Assembly (NCBI GenBank): GCA_900315245.1
Contig: OMYJ01000017.1
Coordinates: 1 to 43,615 of the forward strand
Direction: 5' to 3'
DNA length: 43,615 nucleotides
Source of the DNA: an uncultured Bacteroidales bacterium
GTDB lineage: Bacteria; Bacteroidota; Bacteroidia; Bacteroidales; WCHB1-69
Part shown: positions 22,315-30,102 of the stretch, piece after piece
Numbering within the stretch: position 1 is the stretch's first letter
Layout of the letters: each line of letters begins with the position of its first letter
Translations under genes and position numbers: made by a program
The notes under the pieces: generated by a model
Database searches by the model: none
Seen by the model: only the letters and a program-made list of their open reading frames with translations
What the model was told of the DNA's origin: nothing

Positions 22315-24855
22315 CTACATCTGGAAGTTGATTCCCAAATAGAACGTGGTTCCGAATGCGTAATAATATTTGTTAGCGTATTTGTTGACGTTATAATTGG
22401 TGTAGTCGAAGCGGTATTGCTCCCAAGCGGTGGTCACCAGCTTCTTGTTGTTCAGCAGGTTGGTGACGCTGGCGTTGAAGCCGATGTTGTATTTGTGTTT
22501 GATGCGCCACGACTTGCTCACGGAGACATCCATCGTGAACTGTCCTTTCAGGCGTGTCTGGTCAGCGATCTGGTGGTAAAGCTCGGACTCTTCGTCTAAA
22601 GAGCCACGGGCAGCGGATGTTCTGCGTTCGGGATTCAGATCGCAGTAGATCTTGTCAAACCAGTTGCAGTTGATGTTCACCCACCAGTAGTCGTAGTTGA
22701 ACTTGAGTCCGCCGGTAGCGGCCACCTGCGGTGTGCCGGCCACATGAAAGTTCTTCCAATAGACCGTGCGCTCCATCTGCCCGTCGAAATCGACACCGTT
22801 CTCGGCGTTCATCGTCACGTGGGCGCGGTCGGTGTAACGGTAGTCAGCCCATGTGCCCGCCAAAATCAGCGAGAACATGCTGCCTAACTTGATCTCAGCA
22901 CCGGCTTCCACACCGACATGCAGCTCGTCAATACCTGAGATAGCATAGTTGACCATACTTGACATGTCATCGTTGTAGAAACTGATCAGCCGCGTGGAAT
23001 TGTTGATTTTCGTGCCGAAGACGGTTGCACGCATCTTGATTACCGGATAGTTGAGTACGTATGAGAGGTCTCCGGAAAAGACAGTCTCGTATGTCAGGTT
23101 TTCAACGAATTTGTTGTTAATGCGCGGTGAGAGGAACGAGTTGAGGATATTCGGTGACTTTGTTTCGCCTAAGCCGTTGAGCACGATGTAGTTACGACCG
23201 TTGATTTTGTAGGTGACACCGGCTCTCGCGCCGTTGTCCATATAAATTTGCGTCTCCGACCGGCCGTAGGAATTGTCGGGGAAGCGGCCGTTCTGCATGT
23301 GGCCGTAACGCCACAGCTCCGAAGCGCCGAACTGAAGCCCGAAGTAGAAATCCCAGTGATTATAGGTGGCCTTCACCATGCTCCAGACTTTCTGTTTGAA
23401 GACGTGGTAGTCGTAGTTGTAGCCGAAGATGTCGCCCTCGTGGAGCGAGTCGCCGATGTGGAGCAGGTCATTGTACTGCACGTTCTGGTCGGCGGGGAAG
23501 TCGCCTTCGGAGAACTTATCGACATCAAGCCAGTAGGCACCGCCAAGCAAGTCAGCGATGGTTTTGTAGTTGTGCTGTTTGAAGTGGCTCACGGAGGCGC
23601 CGGCGTAGAGTTTCCAGTGCTCGTTGATGGACCAGTTCAGGTTGGTGCTCACACCGCCCGTCAGCTGGTCGTAGCGGCGGTTCTCCACCATGTATTGGGC
23701 ACGTTTGTTTTGCAGCGCAGCCGTCTGGTTGACATTATAGAGGTGATCCCAGTTAATCTGGGTGTAGCTTTGATCGTTGTTTTGCCACAAAGCCAGCACG
23801 TCGTAGTAGGCTTGTGCAGTGTCCTTGCCGTCAATCTGGTAGCTCGGCAGGTAACGGTAGTAGTCCGGACGCGGGTCCTGGGCATCATACCAGTTGAGAG
23901 AGGTGGTGTTGTTGAATCCGAAGGAGAGTCCTGCGGTGGTCTGCACGTTGATCTTGTTGTTTGCGGAGTTGAAGTTGTGGGTCAACAGGAACGTGGGTTC
24001 GCATTGTGTGCGCACACGGGCGTTGCGCTGCTTGCCCTGATACCAGCCCCAGTTGGCGTTGTAGTAGTTGTTGCCTAAAAGGTCGTATGCTTCTTGCACG
24101 GAGTTCGACTGCATGCCGCGCTGGATGTAAGAGGCGAAGGCCGCGAGGTTAAGCCAATGTTGGGAGTTGATTTTCTTCTCGGCAGCAACGAAGCCTGCAA
24201 AACCCGTGTAGGATGTGCCGTCCACGTAGGCCAGTTCATTGCCGAAACGTGCTGACAAAGATCCCGTGAAAGCCCATCCCCTGGGAGTGAGTCCAGTGCT
24301 GCCCGTCAGCATCATGCGGTTGGTGTAAGTGCGGTTCGAAAGCGAGTAGGTCGCGCGCACCTGCTTGCGGAAGTTGCTGGCCCGCAGGTTGTAGTTGCTG
24401 ACCCCACCGATATCACCGAAGTCGAAGGTCGCCATGTTCAGAGCAGTGACGTTTTCGGGATAACGGAAGATGTGGTTCAAACCGCCCCACTGCGAGAAGT
24501 TCGCACGGCCCGTCACCATGTTGTTCAGCTCATAGCCGTTGGCGAAAACGCCCTGATAACGGTTGTCATAGCCGCGCATCCGGAAGTAGGCGATGCTGAA
24601 CGTGTAGGAGGTGTTGTTGGTATAAACATCGGCACTGCTGTGGAGCAAGCTCGGCACATACTGCCCACCACCATTGTCGATGTCGTCATCCGAGTCCTCG
24701 TTTACAATGGTGGCGTTGTCCGCAGGGTTATCCCCGTCAACCGTGGCCTCCGTCTTCTGTTTTTTCTTGCCCTTTTTTTCTGTTTTGTTCTCCTGCGCGA
24801 AAACGCTGCCGCAGAAGAAGAGGGCTAAAAGCGTCAATAGTATAACTTTCCGCAT
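22315..24855 (-). CDS. TonB-dependent outer-membrane receptor heading the DUF5689 operon
   Basis: From ATG 24855 the product has 846 residues with signal peptide MRKVILLTLLALFFCGSVFA; eight further upstream residues in the same frame are not needed. Residues 20-65 are a Lys-, Asp- and Glu-rich low-complexity linker, and the usual carboxypeptidase-like domain is absent. A plug domain follows (about 65-190: IAYFRMRGYDNRYQGVFANG, FDFGDIGGVSNYNLRAS), then a long beta-barrel ending LGINFQM. No SusD gene accompanies it; two DUF5689-type lipoproteins follow instead. The set is likely one uptake system of unknown substrate. A TACCTTTG -7 box is present upstream. Confidence 0.85.
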   Translation of the reverse strand: MRKVILLTLLALFFCGSVFAQENKTEKKGKKKQKTEATVDGDNPADNATIVNEDSDDDIDNGGGQYVPSLLHSSADVYTNNTSYTFSIAYFRMRGYDNRYQGVFANGYELNNMVTGRANFSQWGGLNHIFRYPENVTALNMATFDFGDIGGVSNYNLRASNFRKQVRATYSLSNRTYTNRMMLTGSTGLTPRGWAFTGSLSARFGNELAYVDGTSYTGFAGFVAAEKKINSQHWLNLAAFASYIQRGMQSNSVQEAYDLLGNNYYNANWGWYQGKQRNARVRTQCEPTFLLTHNFNSANNKINVQTTAGLSFGFNNTTSLNWYDAQDPRPDYYRYLPSYQIDGKDTAQAYYDVLALWQNNDQSYTQINWDHLYNVNQTAALQNKRAQYMVENRRYDQLTGGVSTNLNWSINEHWKLYAGASVSHFKQHNYKTIADLLGGAYWLDVDKFSEGDFPADQNVQYNDLLHIGDSLHEGDIFGYNYDYHVFKQKVWSMVKATYNHWDFYFGLQFGASELWRYGHMQNGRFPDNSYGRSETQIYMDNGARAGVTYKINGRNYIVLNGLGETKSPNILNSFLSPRINNKFVENLTYETVFSGDLSYVLNYPVIKMRATVFGTKINNSTRLISFYNDDMSSMVNYAISGIDELHVGVEAGAEIKLGSMFSLILAGTWADYRYTDRAHVTMNAENGVDFDGQMERTVYWKNFHVAGTPQVAATGGLKFNYDYWWVNINCNWFDKIYCDLNPERRTSAARGSLDEESELYHQIADQTRLKGQFTMDVSVSKSWRIKHKYNIGFNASVTNLLNNKKLVTTAWEQYRFDYTNYNVNKYANKYYYAFGTTFYLGINFQM

Positions 24856-24893
24856 ATTATTGGAGTTTGGATTACACAATTAATATGAAACGG

Positions 24894-24901
24894 CAAAGGT
24901 A
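24894..24901 (-). promoter_or_regulatory. -7 box of the receptor/DUF5689 operon
   Basis: Minus strand TACCTTTG, a perfect TAnnTTTG, 38 bases before the ATG. No clear -33 box. Confidence 0.5.
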
Positions 24902-24948
24902 TAAAATTCTATTATTGCGAAGTGCTGTTGTTGATAAAATGTGATAAT

Positions 24949-24997
24949 TTAGCTGTTGGCTTTTAGCTTTTGGCTTTGGGCTATTTGCTTTTGGATT
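24949..24997 (+). repeat. Heptamer array, unit TTNGCTT, seven copies
   Basis: TTAGCTG, TTGGCTT, TTAGCTT, TTGGCTT, TGGGCTA, TTTGCTT and TTGGATT in unbroken register. The reverse complement is the AGCCAAA family found at 34695-34729. Confidence 0.88.
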
Positions 24998-25053
24998 TAG
25001 GCACCACAGAATATATTTCGCGAAATTCGTAAAATTCGACGTCTATTCATGCC

Positions 25054-26442
25054 TCAAAATTCCCCCAACCATCTCACAATTCCCTCCATCACTTCCGGTG
25101 CGATTGTCGTTTCGATGTGCCCATACTCGTCAGGGCTCCCCGTGGTGCAGGGCTGCAGCAGGTGGTTCAGCCCCGGCATCGGTTGGAACTCGCTCTTCGG
25201 ATTCTCTTTCATGTATCGCTGCATGTTAACGAACGTCTCAATTCCCTTTACCTGCAAATCCTTTTCGCCAGAAATCGCAAGCACGGGCGTTTTTATCTTC
25301 TTCAGATACTTTTGGGGGCTAATGTGGAAAAGAGTGTAAAACCATGGGGTACTGAACGTCTGAATGGCTGTGAATTTGTTCTCCGGGGTCATGTTGTATT
25401 TGACCTTTTCTTCATCAGTTAGTTGTGCTGACAGGTTGTCCCATAGTGTTGCGAGGCGCGTTGAAACCTCTTCTTTGCTTTTGCTCTTCTTGATGACTTC
25501 GTAAATCCGCTTGTTGATAGCTATGCTGTTCTGAATCTCCTTCTCCGTCATTTCGCCGGAGACGCGCATGATGGCCTCGCTTTGGTACAGCATGATTTCC
25601 TCAAACGGTTGCGCTACTCCGGCAAGATGGATGGTGAAGCTGATGCGCGGGTCGTCGGCCGCCACCATGCTGGCTACCAGACTGCCTTCGCTGTGACCTA
25701 ATAGACCGATTTTAAGTCCTTGAAGGTCACCGCGTTGCAACAAAGAGTCCAAAATCAGTCGCACGCCGTCGGCAAAATCGTAGGTGGTGGATTTGCGGAA
25801 GATGGCCGCAGGGAAGTCATCGAAACGGTAGGTCGCGAAACCGGCCTTGGTGAGCGTGTCGGCGATGACGGCGAAGGGGCGGTGCGAAAAGATGGCTTCG
25901 TCACGGTCCTGCCACCCCGATCCGCTGATGAAGATAACCAACCCCTTAGGCTGCGTTTTCGGAAGGGTCAACGTCCCGAAAATCAGAGGCTTTTTGCCGC
26001 TGCGGTCGTGGAAGTTGACCTCCTCCGTCAGGTAAGGGTAGGGCGGTTCGGGCGTCTGCGGTCGTGGGAACAGCTTCCGTTCCGCACCCTGCGAAAGCAC
26101 GCAGTCGAACTTTTTCCCGTATTGCGTACACACCCCTGTAAAACGCTGTCCGTCAACGGAAATCCGCCCTTCGTAGCTCAACTTGAAGTCCGGCACTTGG
26201 AACGACAGCATGGAGTCCACGAACCGCAGGTTCGAGACTGGCTGCCCCGAGTAATATTGGTCGGGACTGTCCAATTCGGCATAGAGCGTGTCGGCCCGAT
26301 ACTCCAATTGCAGACCGACAGTCAGTGAATCCGTTTTCGACACGGCGATTTTGCCCTCCCAGTAGCCCGAAATGTCTTGCGCAGCAAGACTTCCCGCCGC
26401 TAATATGAAAAAGACACTCAACAAAACAAATGATCGTTTCAT
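25054..26442 (-). CDS. Exported alpha/beta hydrolase
   Basis: The 462-residue protein has a signal peptide (1-21, ending GSLAAQ). An N-terminal beta domain (about 22-130) of the type found in periplasmic esterases precedes an alpha/beta hydrolase domain (about 150-462): the oxyanion region VIFISGSGWQDRDE, nucleophile Ser251 in GHSEGS, Asp395 in ISGEKD and His427 in GLNHLLQ. Related proteins are annotated as serine aminopeptidase or acyl esterase; the sequence does not tell which bond is cut. The NUDIX gene stop lies 9 bases upstream, with a heptamer array across that junction, so the two are probably cotranscribed. Confidence 0.88.
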   Translation of the reverse strand: MKRSFVLLSVFFILAAGSLAAQDISGYWEGKIAVSKTDSLTVGLQLEYRADTLYAELDSPDQYYSGQPVSNLRFVDSMLSFQVPDFKLSYEGRISVDGQRFTGVCTQYGKKFDCVLSQGAERKLFPRPQTPEPPYPYLTEEVNFHDRSGKKPLIFGTLTLPKTQPKGLVIFISGSGWQDRDEAIFSHRPFAVIADTLTKAGFATYRFDDFPAAIFRKSTTYDFADGVRLILDSLLQRGDLQGLKIGLLGHSEGSLVASMVAADDPRISFTIHLAGVAQPFEEIMLYQSEAIMRVSGEMTEKEIQNSIAINKRIYEVIKKSKSKEEVSTRLATLWDNLSAQLTDEEKVKYNMTPENKFTAIQTFSTPWFYTLFHISPQKYLKKIKTPVLAISGEKDLQVKGIETFVNMQRYMKENPKSEFQPMPGLNHLLQPCTTGSPDEYGHIETTIAPEVMEGIVRWLGEF

Positions 26443-26447
26443 ATAAA

Positions 26448-26475
26448 CTGCTAACTACTAACTGCTAACTGCCCC
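26448..26475 (-). repeat. Heptamer array, unit CTGCTAA
   Basis: CTGCTAA, CTACTAA and CTGCTAA, then CTGCCCC. On the minus strand it encodes the last residues (QLAVSS) and the TAG of the NUDIX gene. Confidence 0.75.
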
Positions 26476-26945
26476 CATAGTTCCTTCAGTGACAAATACG
26501 AATCGCGCAGCCTTTCCGCCACTTCCTCTCGCGCTACCCACACAGCTTGGCTGATGTCCTCCTCGGTTTGCGGGACAAGCGACTGTTCCGGAGCCTGCAT
26601 GGCGTACCAGTGGGTGATTTTCAGAATGGGCGTATCGTGCAGGGTGTAAGTGTGATACGTGTTCGGAAGCGGCTCTTGCAGGCTGATGTCTTGCACTCCT
26701 GTTTCCTCTTCCACCTCTCGCAAGGCTGCCGTTTCCCAGTCTTCGCCTTCTTCGACTTTACCTTTGGGAAAATCCCAGCATCCGTATCGGAAAATCATCA
26801 GGATTCCGCCGTTTTCGTTGTGAACAATGCCACCGGCAGCGTGAATGATATGGAAATCTTGAGCAAAATCTGCCCATTCCGTTTCATCGCGTATGACTAC
26901 CGGCCTGTTATCGTGAAAAACTGTCAAAGGATATCTGTTGTCCAT
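26451..26945 (-). CDS. NUDIX hydrolase
   Basis: The 164-residue cytoplasmic protein contains a complete Nudix box between Gly62 and Val84: Gly62, Glu68, Arg76, Glu77, Glu80, Glu81 and Gly83 fit GX5EX7REUXEEXGU. NUDIX enzymes hydrolyse a nucleoside diphosphate linked to another group; the substrate here is not evident. The WDFPKGKVEEGE segment is typical of housecleaning or diadenosine-polyphosphate type members. The last six residues and the stop codon come from a heptamer array, so this C-terminal tail is probably not conserved in relatives. The gene follows the outer-membrane receptor gene after 55 bases. Confidence 0.9.
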   Translation of the reverse strand: MDNRYPLTVFHDNRPVVIRDETEWADFAQDFHIIHAAGGIVHNENGGILMIFRYGCWDFPKGKVEEGEDWETAALREVEEETGVQDISLQEPLPNTYHTYTLHDTPILKITHWYAMQAPEQSLVPQTEEDISQAVWVAREEVAERLRDSYLSLKELWGQLAVSS

Positions 26946-26963
26946 ATCTTTAATTTATAGTCA

Positions 26964-26998
26964 CAAATCGTAAACCGCAAATCGTAAACCGTAAACCG
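26964..26998 (-). repeat. Heptamer array, units TAAACCG and CAAATCG
   Basis: Five units alternate CAAATCG and TAAACCG. The array ends two bases from the receptor stop codon (27001-27003). Confidence 0.88.
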
Positions 26999-27000
26999 CA

Positions 27001-29550
27001 TCATTCTCCTTCTCCTTCGCCGTACTCGTCTTCACTCATACGTTGCTTGCGGCTGTTGTAGTTGTTGAACTTGTAGGTCAGGTTGATGGAGATACGGCTG
27101 CCGTCGTTCTCGCGGATACTGTAGGAGTAGTAGCCGGAAGGTTCGTTCAGACCGGACCACGACTCGACCTCGGTGCGACGCACGGCAGGAATCCAGTAGA
27201 GCAGGTTACGTACGTTCAGACTGACAATCAGGTTGTTGTCAAAGAATCCTTTCTTGATGCCGAGGCTGGCACGGTAACTTGGCGAGCGGCGGCCCTGTCC
27301 AACACCGCCGGTGCCCCAGCCCATGCTGCCGGCCGTCAAGGTGCGGGAACGGTAGCGGAAATTGAGCTGGATGTCGAAATCCTTGCCTACAGTGAAGGTC
27401 TGGTCGAGTCCTAAAGTCCACACCCAGTCGCGGGAGAGGTTCTCGTCCAGAAGGTCGTTGCTTTCGATGATGTTGCGGTAGAAACTTCCGGTAACGTTCA
27501 CCTTCCACACCTTCTTGACCCGCTGGCTGAAGAAGCCTTCGATACCGAAATTGTGCCCTTTGTTGAGATTCTGATAGGAGGTCATCGTGTAGAAACGTTC
27601 GGTTTCCGGATCTTGCAGGATCTCCGTATAGCGTGTTATCATATTGGTTCTCAAGCGGTAGAAAGCGGTGAGGGTGACGGTGGTGGCGTTTTTGTTGAAC
27701 ATGTAACCCAATTCCGTGGAGTTGGCGATTTCGGGCTTCAGATAAGGGTTACCCTGAAACAGGTTCTCTCGGTCGGAGTAATTGACGAACGGGTTGAGTT
27801 GGTGGATACGCGGACGCGACACGCGGCGCGAGTAACTCAGCTGCAGCGTGTGATTCGGCGTGATGTCGTATTTGACGTGCAGGGTGGGGAAGAGGCTGTA
27901 GTAGTTGAAATGGTAGGCCGTATCCGCACTGCGGAGGTCAGAGATGGTGTTGGCGATTTCGCCGCGCAAGCCTGCCTGCACACTCAGCTTCTTCCAAAAC
28001 GTGTTGGAGTAGATGAAGTAGGCAGCGTTCAGGAACTCGTAGTAGGTGAAGTCGTTACGCTGGTTAAGAACCTCTGTGGCGGTAGCACTGTTCAGCCCGT
28101 CGAAGAGCGAGTAGTCTTGCCCCACCTCGCGGTAGGAGAACTTGTAGCCGGTCTCGATGCGTCCGCCGTTGCCGACGGGTGTCACGAAATCGACCTGCGC
28201 GGTGGCGTTGCGGTTCTGCTCGATGGTGTTGGTCATCTGGAAAAAGTCAGGAACGTCGAGGAACGAGTGTTGGTTGAAACTGTCGATGGCCGTGCCGCCG
28301 CGCTGCGTGAAGAAAAGGTCGGCGGTGAGCTCGCGCCCTGGTGTCAGGAATGTCTTCTTGTAGTTGATGCTGGCCTCAATACTCTTGAACGTGCGACGGC
28401 TCTGTCCGTAACGTTCGTAAAAGAAAGTGGTGTCGTTAATGTTGTCCAAGAAATTGTATGTCAAAGAGTTGAGCGCACTCATATTGCGCATGTTACCCAG
28501 ATTTCCGCTGATGCCGAAGGTGATGGTGTTGTATTTGTTGATGAACCAGTCGAAGGAGAGGTTGGCGTTGTGGAAACCGCCACGGTGTTCGCCGAAGTTG
28601 TCCTGCTCGAGATGGCTGCTGTCGGCATCGTGCCAAGAGTCACGCCAGAGCGTACCACCGTTCTTGTGCGCGTGCCCGCGATAGCCGTAGTTGAAGAAAA
28701 TGTTGATTTTGTCGTAACGGTAGTTGAAGCTGAATCCGGCGTTGTAGCCGCTGATGAAGGGGATGTGCTTGTCGTGATAGACAAAGGCCATTGCGCCGCC
28801 GGCCTGTAACATGGCGTTGAATCCCGACTCTTTCTTCTTCTTGAGAATCACGTTAAGGATGCCGGCCATGCCGTCGGGTTCGAGACGCGCCGAAGGGTTC
28901 GTGATAACTTCCACGCTCTCAATCATGTCGGCGGGAATTTGGTCGAGGGTGAGATTCGTGGGACGACCATCTACTAAAATGGTCACGTTCTCGCTGCCGC
29001 GCAGACTCACGTTACCCTCGATGTCAACCTGCACGGAAGGGATCTCCTCCAGCACCTCCACGGCGGAAGCACCCTGCGCGCTGATGTTTGACTCTACATT
29101 ATAGACCGTCTTGTCAAGATTGGTCTGCAGCGCGTCTTTCTGCGCCCTGATTACCACCGCGCCCAGCTCGGTGAGTTTGTCGGTCATCTTGTATTTCGGG
29201 ATGCGATAGACAGCATTGCTCTTGGAAATCTCGAAGGCGGGCGAAGTCGATTTGTGATAGCCCACATACTGGATTTCCACGAAATATTCCCCGAACGGGA
29301 TGCCTTCGAGGATGAACTTGCCAGCTTCATCAGTAAGTCCGTACTGTGCTGTTACAGAATCGGTTGCACGTTTTACATTCACAGAGGCATATTGCAGCGG
29401 CACATTGTGGGCATCCACGATGGTGCCCATGACAGTACCAGTGGTATGGTCTGCCTGCTGTGGTCGTTGCATTTCGGGTTGCGCGAGGATAGAGAGAAAT
29501 GAAAGGCTCATGATTAATGTTATAGCTGCTTGTGCCGCGAAGTTTTTCAT
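27001..29550 (-). CDS. TonB-dependent receptor-like outer-membrane beta-barrel protein
   Basis: The 849-residue product has a signal peptide (1-23), a carboxypeptidase-regulatory-like domain (about 38-125: TVMGTIVDAHNVPLQYASV, GKFILEGIPFGEYFVEI), a plug domain (about 140-240: EVLEEIPSVQVDIEGNVSLR, NVTILVDGRPTNLT) and a barrel of the outer-membrane-protein type that has few extra domains. It ends with an acidic tail EDEYGEGEGE after the last strand, so the usual terminal aromatic residue is displaced. Its transport role is inferred. There is no SusD partner. A strong terminator (29585-29621) separates it from the small lipoprotein gene upstream, so it needs its own promoter, which I could not place with confidence. 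Confidence 0.88.
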   Translation of the reverse strand: MKNFAAQAAITLIMSLSFLSILAQPEMQRPQQADHTTGTVMGTIVDAHNVPLQYASVNVKRATDSVTAQYGLTDEAGKFILEGIPFGEYFVEIQYVGYHKSTSPAFEISKSNAVYRIPKYKMTDKLTELGAVVIRAQKDALQTNLDKTVYNVESNISAQGASAVEVLEEIPSVQVDIEGNVSLRGSENVTILVDGRPTNLTLDQIPADMIESVEVITNPSARLEPDGMAGILNVILKKKKESGFNAMLQAGGAMAFVYHDKHIPFISGYNAGFSFNYRYDKINIFFNYGYRGHAHKNGGTLWRDSWHDADSSHLEQDNFGEHRGGFHNANLSFDWFINKYNTITFGISGNLGNMRNMSALNSLTYNFLDNINDTTFFYERYGQSRRTFKSIEASINYKKTFLTPGRELTADLFFTQRGGTAIDSFNQHSFLDVPDFFQMTNTIEQNRNATAQVDFVTPVGNGGRIETGYKFSYREVGQDYSLFDGLNSATATEVLNQRNDFTYYEFLNAAYFIYSNTFWKKLSVQAGLRGEIANTISDLRSADTAYHFNYYSLFPTLHVKYDITPNHTLQLSYSRRVSRPRIHQLNPFVNYSDRENLFQGNPYLKPEIANSTELGYMFNKNATTVTLTAFYRLRTNMITRYTEILQDPETERFYTMTSYQNLNKGHNFGIEGFFSQRVKKVWKVNVTGSFYRNIIESNDLLDENLSRDWVWTLGLDQTFTVGKDFDIQLNFRYRSRTLTAGSMGWGTGGVGQGRRSPSYRASLGIKKGFFDNNLIVSLNVRNLLYWIPAVRRTEVESWSGLNEPSGYYSYSIRENDGSRISINLTYKFNNYNSRKQRMSEDEYGEGEGE

Positions 29551-29584
29551 AGAGATTGTTCCGTTTCAAAACCAATACTTTGAG

Positions 29585-29621
29585 AAAAAAAAACGGCATA
29601 CGGTTTTTCCGTACGCCGTTT
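29585..29621 (-). terminator. Intrinsic terminator after the small lipoprotein gene
   Basis: A 13-bp stem (29591-29603 with 29609-29621) and 5-base loop is followed on the minus strand by about nine T. The one A/C position on the plus strand becomes a G-U pair in minus-strand RNA. Confidence 0.85.
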
Positions 29622-29640
29622 GTTTACACGATACTCGGGA

Positions 29641-29853
29641 TTATTTGCATTTGACAAGGTTCACACCAAGTTCGTTGTTGTAATATTCCTGTTGAGCTTT
29701 GCACTCATCTTTGGTCATTTCATCATTTTGGAAAAGAGGTGCCACATGTGTGACGTCCGTAGTGTAATAACATGTGCAGCCTTTTTTGTTGCAAGAAGTG
29801 GTGATTGCAGCCAGCATAAGAACAGCTGAAACGATAGCTAATACTTTTTTCAT
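29641..29853 (-). CDS. Small Cys-containing lipoprotein, unknown function
   Basis: The 70-residue protein has a lipoprotein signal MKKVLAIVSAVLMLAAITTSC (Cys21). The 49-residue mature part contains four further Cys: two close together (NKKGCTCYY, Cys26 and Cys28), Cys51 (DECKAQQ) and Cys69 near the end. The spacing would allow two disulfides. No family is recognised. It has its own terminator. The mature size suggests a small envelope lipoprotein. Confidence 0.75.
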   Translation of the reverse strand: MKKVLAIVSAVLMLAAITTSCNKKGCTCYYTTDVTHVAPLFQNDEMTKDECKAQQEYYNNELGVNLVKCK

Positions 29854-29878
29854 AATACTTAAAGTTAGACTTCAATGT

Positions 29879-29944
29879 AAAAAAATAAAGGTGATTGCGA
29901 TTATCTTTGCGGAAGTCTTTGACACACAGACATCTTCAATCACC
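29879..29944 (-). terminator. Structured downstream region of tRNA-His, probable terminator
   Basis: GGTGATTG (29890-29897) and CAATCACC (29937-29944) form an outer 8-bp stem, with a smaller GTCT/AGAC stem inside. On the minus strand the structure runs into TTTATTTTTTT. It could also contain a small RNA. Confidence 0.55.
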
Positions 29945-29955
29945 ATTTCTTTTCG

Positions 29956-30030
29956 GGCGGCAAGTCGGACTCGAACCGACGACCCACGGAACCACAATCC
30001 GGTACTCTAACCAACTGAGCTATAACCGCC
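29956..30030 (-). tRNA. tRNA-His (anticodon GTG)
   Basis: Minus strand: extra 5' G (30030) opposite the discriminator C, acceptor GCGGTTA/TTGCCGC, D-arm GCTC/GAGT, anticodon loop TTGTGGT with anticodon GTG, and T-loop TTCGAGT. The acceptor and anticodon stems each contain one mismatch. CCA is not encoded. Confidence 0.94.
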
Positions 30031-30054
30031 ATGTAGTGTCTTAAAAAGACGCGG

Positions 30055-30085
30055 CAAAAATACATTTTTTTTGAATATCTGCAAC
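30055..30085 (-). promoter_or_regulatory. Promoter of tRNA-His
   Basis: Minus strand GTTG (30082-30085), a 19-base spacer and TATTTTTG (30055-30062): the same boxes and spacing as rpmB. The -7 box ends 24 bases before the tRNA. Confidence 0.7.
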
Positions 30086-30102
30086 ACCCTTGAAAAAAAT
30101 GT

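Noticed and set aside
27553..28809. 418-residue plus-strand ORF opposite the outer-membrane receptor
   Set aside because: Val- and Glu-rich antisense reading of a barrel gene, with no domain; a shadow ORF.
29902..29909. Plus-strand TATCTTTG as a promoter
   Set aside because: It matches the -7 box, but no plus-strand gene or clear -33 box follows; it lies inside the tRNA-His downstream structure.
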